This document shows, piece by piece, positions 22,281 to 32,200 of a stretch of 64,000 nucleotides of DNA. The first letter of the stretch is position 1; each line of letters begins with the position of its first letter. The stretch is from Inia geoffrensis. Taxonomy: Eukaryota; Chordata; Mammalia; Artiodactyla; Iniidae. The position numbers were made by a program, and so were the translations under genes. The DNA lies in NCBI GenBank assembly GCA_036417435.1, contig CM070912.1:28880055-28944054 (forward strand), read 5' to 3'. Under the pieces are notes generated by a model. The model saw only the letters and a list, made by a program, of their open reading frames with translations, was not told the DNA's origin and ran no database searches.

Positions 22281-22863
22281 ATCCTCAAAGCAGCTCTGTG
22301 AGGGTGGTACTGATATCACCCCCATTTTACAGATGTGTAAACGGAGGCCGTAACCTCTCCCGCCTCACTCCTGGATCCGCGGGCACTTCTCGCCTCTGTA
22401 CGTGTTTTCCTTTCATTAAGCGGGGACAATAAATGGCACCTACATCCTCTGGAGCCTGTAGTGATATTAGCAGACACGACTACTGTCACCATCACGGCTC
22501 TTTAAACTCAAGGAACCAAGCGCAGACTCCCTGTAGCCCGGGTCTGCCGAGGCCTGCGCTGTCTGTATGCAGGGATAGGAGTGGCCGGACGCTAGGCGCC
22601 GGCGCCTGCGCAGACTCAGTGGACTGGGTACCGGAGCGAGCAAGTGGCTACGGCGGCTTCGGCGCATACGTCAGGGACGGGGTCGGAGCCTGTGTGACTA
22701 CGCCGCGGCTGCCCCGCCGCAAGCGGGGAACGTATCCGTGCAGACTCCGTAAGCGAGGGGGCGTGGCCATATGGGGGCGTGGCTGATGGGCGGTGTCCAC
22801 GCAGCCTCTCGGGTGGGGGCGGAGCCGCTTGCGCGGGGGCGGGCGCCGCGGCTGCGGCGGGGC

Positions 22864-22871
22864 TGACGTGG
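22864..22871 (+). promoter_or_regulatory. TGACGTGG, unfolded-protein-response-type element
   Basis: The eight bases match the ATF6/XBP1 binding consensus TGACGTG(G/A). It also contains a CRE half site. It lies 122 bases before the TXNDC11 start codon and 35 bases from an inverted CCAAT box. No complete ERSE (CCAAT-N9-CCACG) is present nearby. Confidence 0.5.
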
Positions 22872-22980
22872 ACCGTACGGGTTAGCTGGCTCGGCGAGTT
22901 GCGGGATTGGGGAGCGACGGGCCGGGCCGGGCCTTCGGGCCCTTGGCGGCGGCGGCGGTATAAAGCCGGCGACGGGGAGC

Positions 22981-22986
22981 ATGTAA
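22981..22986 (+). promoter_or_regulatory. Start-stop minimal uORF (ATGTAA) in TXNDC11 leader
   Basis: ATG at 22981-22983 is followed directly by TAA at 22984-22986. The last A of the stop is the first A of the TXNDC11 start codon (ATGTAATG). The upstream ATG has A at -3. Such start-stop elements can hold ribosomes or allow reinitiation. Confidence 0.7.
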
Positions 22987-23227
22987 TGTCGGAATGCGGA
23001 GGCCGCGGCGGCGGCAGCAGCAGCGACGACGCCGAAGACGAGGGTGGCGGTGGCGGCGGCCCCGCGGGCTCCGGCTCCCTCAGCCCGGCCCCGGCTGCTT
23101 CCTCAGAGGGCCGGCTCCGCCGCGGGCTGCGCGGCGCCTCCCTCATGGCGCGCCGGCGGCCCGAGCTGCTCTGCGGGGCCGTGGCGCTCGGCTGCGCGCT
23201 GCTCCTCGCACTCAAGTTCACCTGCAG
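22986..23227 (+). CDS. TXNDC11: TXNDC11 exon 1, Gly-rich tail and signal anchor
   Basis: ATG at 22986, donor TGCAG|GTAAGG. It encodes 80 residues: [10 protein letters not shown], an acidic/Gly run, a Ser/Pro/Ala stretch, an Arg-rich segment, then the membrane anchor. A second in-frame Met (residue 54, at 23145) sits just before the anchor. Very high GC. Confidence 0.94.
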
Positions 23228-26200
23228 GTAAGGCGGCCCGTACCCCCGGGCCCGGCGCCCCCTCGGCCCGGCGGGCGGCGCGTAGCCGTCTTGGGCCTCG
23301 GGGGTCGAGGGTCGTAGCGGCCTCCGGGGAAGTCGAGCCTGACTTTGCCTGGAGCGATGGACTTGACCCTCTTCCACCATGCGGCCATGCCCGCCGCGTT
23401 CCTTCTCTCCGGCCAGCGAGCCGTAAGGCGAGGTTTTGGTGTGCTGCCCGGCGCCCCTTCCTCCCATTTTAATACCGAGGAAGGCGGGCCAGGTTCCGAG
23501 CTGCTTGTCAGCTGTTGGGGTTTCTTGGGGGTGCCCCTGTCACTTCTGCCCAGGCTGCAGGACCCTCATTTATCACCCATTTTATTTCCCTTATGCCTAG
23601 GCTAGGCGTAGACAACCTTTGGCGTCCCACATGTTGACAATTCATGCACTCATCGATATAGCAATTATTTATCCGCACCTCTTGTGTGCGCAGCGCTCAT
23701 CCAGGTGAGCGATGAAGATAAAAAGTCCCTGTTCTCCATTCCAGGGGGTGGTACAGACAGTAAATAAGAAAACAATATAATTTTAAAGAGCTTCAGTAAG
23801 TGCTGTGCAGGGAATAGAAGCGAAGAGCGTGGGGCAGAAAGGCCTTCCTAAGGGAGCTAGATAGGAAACGCACCCACGAAGGGGAAGGGGCCAGCATTGG
23901 GGAGATCTGGGGGAAGCGTCCAGGGGAGGGCAAAGAGCAAGTGCAAAGGTCCTTTGACCTGAGGCTGGACAAGGCTGGTGTTTTCCTGGAACTGGAAGGA
24001 AGGCCTGAGTAGGCTGGAGTGTAGTGAGCAGGAAGAGTGAAAGTTAATGTCTCTCTTTGGGAAAGTACACAAATAGAAAATTTATTTTAAATTTCAGGAG
24101 TACTTTTGGGCTCCCAAATCCACAGTATATCTCCTGGGACTCCAATTTATAAATCTGTGGTGCCACTGACTGGCATATTGGCCACGAGGAAGATTTCAAC
24201 TTGGAACATTTTTATTGAGTCTGTTAAAGACAATATGAGGCCCCTGTTGTCAAAGAGATGTCAAAGGATTGGGGATTGTAGTGGAAAGAACAAATTATAA
24301 TAACTCTCATTGAGCATTTGCTATGTGCCAGGTGCTGTACTACCAGCGGGGTTTCTCAGCTCTGGTACTGTTGATATCTTGGGTCAGATAATCCTTGTTG
24401 TGGCGGGCTGTCCTGTACATTATGGGATGTTTAGCGGCATCCCTGGCCCCTGCCTACTACATGCCAGTACCTACTACCTGCTCCTACCCCTCCACCCCAG
24501 TGTGACAACCAGAAGTGTCTCTAGACAGTACCAAATGCCCTCTGGGGAACAGAATCGCCTGTTTGAGAACTACAGATTACATGAATGCATTTATTCACTT
24601 AACACATGATCTGAGAGACTAATATGGATCACTTAAGTCTCAATCCAGTAAAGTCTGGATATACATACTCTTACCCTTCCAATTTACACACGAAGGGGTG
24701 GAGCTTTGGTCGTGATGCAAAACTTGCCCCAAATCACATCCACCTAATAAGCGGCTGAACTGGAATTTGAATCCTTTATTTGTCAGGAATTAGTCTCTTT
24801 ACCTTGTTCTTTATCACGTCCTGCACAATGAAATTAAAGTATTTTACAAGGTGGAATATTGCAAGGTAGTATTTGGGTTCAAATTAGGAGGAGAGGTTTT
24901 CTCTTCTGCAAGGGTTGGGGGGCTTACTTGCATCACTTTGTCCATCTATAGTAATAACGTGCAGTGTTCGCTCTGAGAGAACAGGGCTTAATAGATATGA
25001 AAGTGCTTTGAGATTTCAGGAAGGTGAAAGAGTGTAAACCCAATTACTAGAGCAGACTGAGCAGGGTCCCCACCTACTTCAGGCAAGGAGAGTGAACCAG
25101 TGAACAGGCTGCTTGCCTGTCCAGCTTCTTTGTGTGCCACTGGCAAATTTCAGTCTTTTAATAGACTCAGATTGATTTTTTTAGAGTCTTCTTTGATGGA
25201 ATGGTGTCATGATACTACTTTATTGCTCTACAACTGACTCTAACATTTCTGCCACTTTTTTCCTATTTTACTTTTAAGATCTCTGTGTTAATGAGGACAG
25301 AGACTTAAAGGAGAGTAGAATTTTTTAAATTAATTTTTATTAATAGCTCCAGGCCTGAAATAGGTGACAGCCCTCTTCACTGTCTCGCTGCTTAGCTGAG
25401 TTCAAATCAGATAACATTAAGAAAAGGTTGATTTGGAGTTGAAACACTATGAATAATTGTGCATTTCTGGGAACTTAAGTCTCTGTGCTACCTGCTTTTC
25501 TGTGCATTGAATCTCCATGACTTCATCCTCACTTTCCTTTTACCCTGATTTGTGGGTGTGTTATTTTGTGGGGAAAAAAATTGTGAGTGTGTGTTTGTCT
25601 CTATTATCTCTATATGTATTTTGCTTTATATATTCATTTTGCTTTATTTCGTTTTGTAAGCTCAAAGCCGCTTCAGATCCTTTGGGAGGAAGTGTAGAGT
25701 ATGAGTCTCATACAAAAATTGGGAGTTGCAACAGGCCTTCCTTGTTTGCAACCAACTGTTGAGGTTTTGGTGCCTGAGATTTACACTTCAAAGCTGCAGT
25801 AGATCTTTGATCTAGGTATAGTTTCTCAAAAACGAGAGCAAATTTAGGAGTTAAATTGAAACTCGTGACTGTTTCTGTTGGGACAGAGGCATATGTTTTC
25901 TCTGCCCTGGTTAATGTTTGCTTTTTGACGGGCCATGGGTTTATCTGGCTCATTTACTTGAGGAGCTGCTCTGAACATGCAGAGCAACAGTACTAAGTTG
26001 ATGATTATCCTCTGTTTGACTGTCACAGACCTACATTTTCCCTCAGATTGCTTATCTAACTTTTAAGACGAAATTTGAATAGTACAAAAATAATACCTCC
26101 AAACAGCATTTTGGACTTGCTGAGAAATGTGTCACTTACTCACTGCAAGACCTCCCTCCCCTCTGCATGACTGTCTTCTTGTCACTCAGGTCTTAGCTTA

Positions 26201-29200
26201 AAAGATACCACCCTGGGCTTCCCTGGTGGCGTAGTGGTTGAGAATCTGCCTGCCAGCGCAGGGAACATGGGTTCGAGCCCTGTTCCGGCAAGATCCCACA
26301 TGCCGCGGAGCAACTGGGCCCGTGAGCCACAGCTACTGAGCCTGCGCGCCTGGAGCCTGTGCTCCACAACAAGAGAGGCCACGACAGTGAGAGGCCCGCG
26401 CACCGCGATGAAGACTGGCCCCTGCTCGTCGCAACTAGAGAAAGCCCGCGCACAGAAATGAAGACCCAACACAGCCAAATAAATAAATAAATAAATTTAT
26501 AAAAAAGATACCACCCTGCCCACCACCCCATTGAGGAGCTTCTAGGTTTCCTCTCTCATCACTGTGTTAAATTCTCCACAGAACATGATCATTTTGTGTG
26601 GTTTTATGTTTGTTTACACGTTTGGTTGTTTGCCTGACTCCCTCCCTGAGAAAGGAAGCCTCTTGAGAACATGTGCTCCCTCCTATAGCCTTGGTGCCTG
26701 TAGAGCAGTGCCTGAAGCACAGTAGCATTTGCTTACTGAACTTTTTTTTTTTTTGAATTATTGTGTAAGTGACTGGTTTTCAGGTTATGAAGATATTTTA
26801 CATAGACCTCCCTGATTGCAGAGTTAAAATGTTAGTGTGAGTGCATAAATAGGAGATTTGCATTTAATAGCAACCTTTAACAGCATTACTTTATGATGTT
26901 AATAATTTTTGGTTAAAATGGGGAAGCAATATATTTAAAACCATCTTAACTCAGGAAGGTGACACCTTCTAGATGTAGAGAAGGGGGTGGACTCTTTTCC
27001 TCAAACTAAGTGACCCAAGGCTCTTAGAGTAGCTTAGGTCTTGGGTATTTGTGTGAATTCTCTTTTGATTCTAAATATCTGGCTGGCTGCTGCGTATCTC
27101 AGAGCTAGCAGCACATTCCTTCCTGTTCCTCCTCCTTTCTACTTTGCTATATTCTGAGAAACCAGATTATCAAGTTCATTTGCACACGTGTAAAATTAGA
27201 ACACAATTAGCTGTTCCTTAGAATCACCCCTAGTAAGGCAAATGGACCTTCTGACATTTTTTTAAATAAATAAATGTATTTATTTATTTACTTACTTTTG
27301 GCTGTGTTGGGTCTGTGTTGCTGCGTGTGGGCTTTCTCTAGTTGTGGCGAGCGGGGGCTACTCCGTGGTGTGGTGGCTTCTCGTTGCGGAGCACGGGCTC
27401 TAGGTGCGTGGGCTTCAGTAGTTGTGGCACGTGGGCTCAGTAGTTGTGTCTCACGGGCTCCAGAGCGCAGGCTCAGTAGTTGTGGCTCACGGGCTTAGTT
27501 GCTCCGTGGCATGTGGGATCTTCCCGGACCAGGGCTCAAACCCATGTCCCCTGCATTGGCAGGCGGATTCTTAACCACTGCACCACCAGGGAAGTCCCTG
27601 ACATTTTGATTCTTTCAGATTGTCCTTAATAATATAATATATGTCTGTATGGATTTATGTTTAATTTGCTTTCACATAGGTTCAGGTAAGGTGTAGAGTA
27701 CGTTTGTTCATTTCACAAATTACTGAACTGCCAAACAGTGAGGATATAACAGTGAAAAAGGGAGCCAGGATCCTTGCCCTCATGGAGTTAATAAACAGGT
27801 AAAATAAAATAAGTAAGTTACAGATTATGGTGAGGACTATGAAAGCAACTTCTCAACGGGAAGCTGAGATTAAAAAATTTGAGAGCCACCTGCTTCTGGT
27901 AGACTCATCAGAGCAATCCTCACCAAGGAGGTGACACACCAGCAAAGCTTTTTGCTAATCAACTTCATTGTAGTATAATTTACATTCAGTAAAATTCACA
28001 CATTTTACATGTATAGGTCCATGACTTTTGGCAAATGTAACCACCTCCATTCTCTTAGTCAAGATATAGAACATTTCCTTGTCCCCAGAAAATTTCTCCA
28101 GTACCCCTCTGCAGTTAGCCTTCCTGCCCCACTCCCAACTCTAGACAACCACTGATGTGATTTATTTCATTATAGATTGGTTGTGCCTGTTTTGGAATTT
28201 CATATAAATGCACTCATATGTATTCTTTAGTGCCTGACTTCTTTCATTCAGTATAATTATTTTGAAACTCATCCAGTTATAGTGTGTATCAGTTCTTTTT
28301 TTATATTGCTGAGTAACATTTAATTGTAAGAATACCCCCCAGTTTATTTATCCTTTCACCTAGTGAGTTACTACAGCTTTTTTATGCTTACTATTCATGT
28401 GGTTTATCTTTTCCCTTCCTTATGTCTTTATGTTCAAAATGCTTTTAGATGGCATATGGTTGGATTTTGCTTCGTTATCCAACCTGGCAATCTATTCCTC
28501 TTAATTGGGTGGTTTAGTCCTTTCATATTTAATGTAATTATTGATATGGCTGGGTTTATGTCTACCTTCTGGCTATTTGTTTTCCATTCGTACCTTCTGG
28601 TTTTTGTTCCTTTCTTGGTCCTTTTCTGCATTTTTTTCCCACCCTGCACCTTGGGGCCTGCGGGATCTTAGTCCCCCAACCATGGACTGAACCCAGGCCC
28701 TCGGCAGTGAAAGCACAGAGTCCCAACCACTGGACTGCCAGGGAATTACCTCTTTTGGGTTAATTGAATATTTTTTAGGGTTCCATTTTTATTTCCTCTT
28801 TTGGTTTCTTAGCTAAGCTGCTATAATGGTTTTATACTGTTTTAATGCAGATATGTGGACAGCTCAAGGCATTTACTAGGACTATTTAACTTGGTGGGAT
28901 GCAGCTTGAGCCCAAGACCTTTTTGTCTTGATGGGGAAATAGTGGCAGCTCTGTGACTTCTGACTGCTTGTTTAGTTTTATTTTCTTTTTCCTCCTGACC
29001 TCCTGGGAATCTCAAATATGTACTTAGGAAACCTGTTTTCCAGTAAAATGGGCTGTTGCTTTGTTATTTATCTTTATTAACCTTCGGATCATAACATATA
29101 TCTGGAGAAATCTACATTATTATTTAATTATTACTTTTGCCTGAGTGCCCTGGATAACTACAGGCCAGCATTTCCGATGCCTGTTAGTGGTGCCACGTGT

Positions 29201-32200
29201 GCTTCCTCCCCTTAATTCTGAGTGACTCACTGGTGGCTCTGAAATCCTGGAGATCAGTGGCTTTTGTGGAGAGCAAGGCTGCAGAGAGATGAGGATAGAG
29301 TCTTTTGGGTGGGGGAGGAAAGGATCTGGATTATTCAGAGACACCCTTCTCAATTCTTCCTGGTGGTCTAGTGGTTAGGATTTGGCGCTCTCTCAAAGAC
29401 ACCCTTCTCTTCTGCTCTTCACTGCCCTCCCACCCCATACCTGGGCAGACATTGTTAAGAATCGTTTTTGTGGACTTCCCTGGTGGCGCAGTCGTTAAGA
29501 ATCCGCCTGCCAACGCAGGGGACACGGGTTCAAGCCCTGGTCCGGGAAGATCCCACATGCCACGGAGCAACTAAGCCCATGTGCCACAACTACTGAGCCC
29601 GTGTGCCACAGCTACTGAAACCTGTGAGCCTAGAGCCCGTGCTCTACAACAAGAGAAGCCACTGCAGTGAGAAGCCCGCACATCACAAAGAAGAGTAGCT
29701 CCGCTCACCACCACTAGAGAAAGCCCACGCACAGCAACGAAGACCCAGCACAGCCAAAAATAAATAAATAAAATAAATTTTTTAAAAATCGTTTTTGTTA
29801 TTTATTTATTTGTTTTTTAATTTTTGGCTGCATTGGGTTTCCGTTGCTGTGTGTGGGCTTTCTCTGGTGGCGGCAAGTGGGGGCTACTCTTCGTTGTGGT
29901 GCGCAGACTTCTCATTGCTGTGGCTTTTCTTGTTGCGAAGCACAGGCTTTAGGCACGCAGGCTCAGTAGTTGTGGCTCGCAGGCTCTAGAGTGCAGGCTC
30001 AGTAGTTGTGGTGCACGGGCTTAGTCGCTTCGAGGCATGGTATCTTCCCCGTCCAGGGATCAAATGCGTGTCCCCTGCATTGGCAGGTGGATTCTTAACC
30101 ATTGTGCCACCGGGGAAGTCCAAGAATCATTTTAGCGTGTTATTCATATCTTGCATCCTCTCAGCCAAATGTTGCCTTAACTTAGCACAAAATATTACTT
30201 TTATAGTCCAGGACAGTGTTTTGGGAACTCCATTTTCTTTTTCAAAAGAAGACTTTTCTTTTAAGCTTCATTCTTCTTCCACACAGAGCTGTTGTTAGAA
30301 GAAGATAAACTAAACAATCTTGTTTGTGTTTGCTCTTTTTTTAGTCGAGCAAAAGACGTGATAATTCCAGCAAAGCCACCTGTCAGCTTTTTCTCCTCGA
30401 GGTCTCCGGTTCTTGACCTCTTCCAGGGGCAGCTGGACTACGCAGAGCACATTCGCCAGGATTCGGAGGTGGTGCTCCTGTTCTTCTACGCTCCGTGGTG
30501 TGGACAGTCCATCGCCGCCAGGGCAGAAATTGAACAAGTAGCGAGTCAGCTTTCAGACCAGGTAATGCTGACATTCAGCCTGAGAATCAAATGACCGTCA
30601 GTTCCTTGCAGGGCTGGTTATCCCCATAGAGACACCATACCCAGATGGCTGATTTTGCCAGGGTGAAGGCCAGGAGCCTTACTTCGTAAATTGTAAAGCC
30701 TTCTATAAAGAAATAGAATTTCTGACTGTGATGGTCATAGTTGGTCAGAGGCAGGAGAGGGAGGAGATTCTGCAGTTTCTTGTGATGCAGGCCAGTGCTT
30801 ATCTCAGGGTGCCATGCTGTTTGGCTTCGGTGGGAAGACTGAAAATCCTCATTGAATATACATTTGATATTTGCTGATTAGTTATGTTATGTAAGAGAAA
30901 TTTATGTATCATGAGTACAGTGTAACTAGGCAGACCTTTTAAATCCCGGGACCAGAACTATGTTCAGCAAATATTTAATGAATGCCACCTTTGTGTTAGA
31001 TAAGAGGGATATATAGGCAATTGATATATATGCCTTTGGTCTGGCAGTGGTTTTTAATCCAGTGGGTCCCCATTGTCTTTATGTATGTATTTTATGATGT
31101 CCCTTTTTCTGTCCTCAAAAGGAATTCATAGATGATAAAACTTCCCTATACATATAATTTCAAAGTAGCCAATCTAATGTGCTAATTGTAACACAAAGAT
31201 GGGGGAAAAAGAAAAGTGGTGTATAATTAAATCACATGTTGTTTCAGTATGTAAGTGCTGTACCTTTATGTAGAACCACTGTGAATGGGACAGTTACAAA
31301 TGCAGGCCCGTAAAAGTAGGATGTGTTGACAACTTAGGTGCCATGAGGGCATTGCTCTCAGTGATTTAATTTTTCTAAATGGTGAACAGCTCTTGGTAAA
31401 GTTCTGAACCAAACAAAGTACTTTCTGCCTTCAATTAAGCAGAAGTTGTCTTCCAAGAAATTCAGTGAACACAAAAGCCATGCTTTGGATTCACATGTAA
31501 AATGGAGTTAGGTTCTGAGCTTGAATAATAATAAACAGGTTTCCCTCAGCATTAGTATTTGGCAGGACATTTAAAACTGCTCTGGGTGATGCGGATGACT
31601 ATTCCCTGTGCAGAGCAGTTTTGAACATTGCAGGATATGTACCACAGCCTCTGCCCACTACATGCCCTATAGCTCCTCCAGTCATTGCAACCAGCAGAAA
31701 AGCATCCTGCAGATTTCTAAGAGGCTGCTGCTGACACCCACTGGTCTGGGGTAACTTGTGGTGCAGCTGAGTTCCAGAAGTTCATTTGGAACTCTCAGTT
31801 GGTTTTTCTTAGAAACAATGTTGTAAATGGTGGCTAGGCTTCCTGCCCAGCCTGCCAAAGCCTTTTTAACTGTTTTATATCCCTGAATGTGTAGTACCAA
31901 GTAGTATTTAAATAGAACTCTTCATTCCCTATAACATTGATTCTGAGGGGGCTGTGATTTTGTGTTCCAGCTTTGGACCCATGGAATTGATCTATTCCTT
32001 GTCTTCCCTTTACCCCTCTCTCTCACCCCCCTTAAAAATGGCTGATAGTAACCAAGCCAGCACTTGCAGGGAGGAAAGGACTCTAAGGGAGCACTGGGAG
32101 GCAAGCTTAAAGGAAATCACCACTTTGTAAGTCATTCCCCAAGTTTTCTGAATTTAGAGAACTTGTGGGGGAAAAGGGGAGAATCTATTTTATTTTAGGG

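Larger units (their letters stand above)
16633..22540. other. Intergenic region between ZC3H7A and TXNDC11
   Basis: About 6 kb separates the last ZC3H7A poly(A) signal from the TXNDC11 CpG island. It holds SINEs at 16693, 16940, 18640, 19445, 21271 and 21927, L1 pieces at 18440-18635 and 18860-19370, and MIR pieces near 21.7 and 21.9-22.35 kb. I recognise nothing in 17080-18430 or 19800-20950. Confidence 0.6.
22540..23330 (+). promoter_or_regulatory. TXNDC11: TXNDC11 CpG-island promoter
   Basis: GC content and CpG density rise sharply here and fall again in intron 1. Visible motifs are an NRF1-like GCGCCTGCGCA at 22602-22612, GC boxes near 22755, 22775, 22815 and 22835, TGACGTGG (ATF6/XBP1/CRE-type) at 22864-22871, an inverted CCAAT (ATTGG) at 22906-22910 and TATAAA at 22959-22964. 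The transcription start is not determined by the sequence. CpG-island promoters usually start at several sites. Confidence 0.85.
23228..30344 (+). other. TXNDC11 intron 1, 7.1 kb
   Basis: It holds L2 pieces, a MIR split by a MER20-like element, three long CHR SINEs plus an inverted SINE pair, an old antisense L1 and a tRNA-Glu-like 45-bp insertion. I recognise nothing in 24800-26190. Confidence 0.6.

Noticed and set aside
22616..23467. 283-residue open frame on the minus strand across the TXNDC11 promoter and exon 1
   Set aside because: It is Pro/Ser/Arg-rich, a product of the GC-rich CpG island, and the opposite strand carries the recognised exon. No domain is visible.
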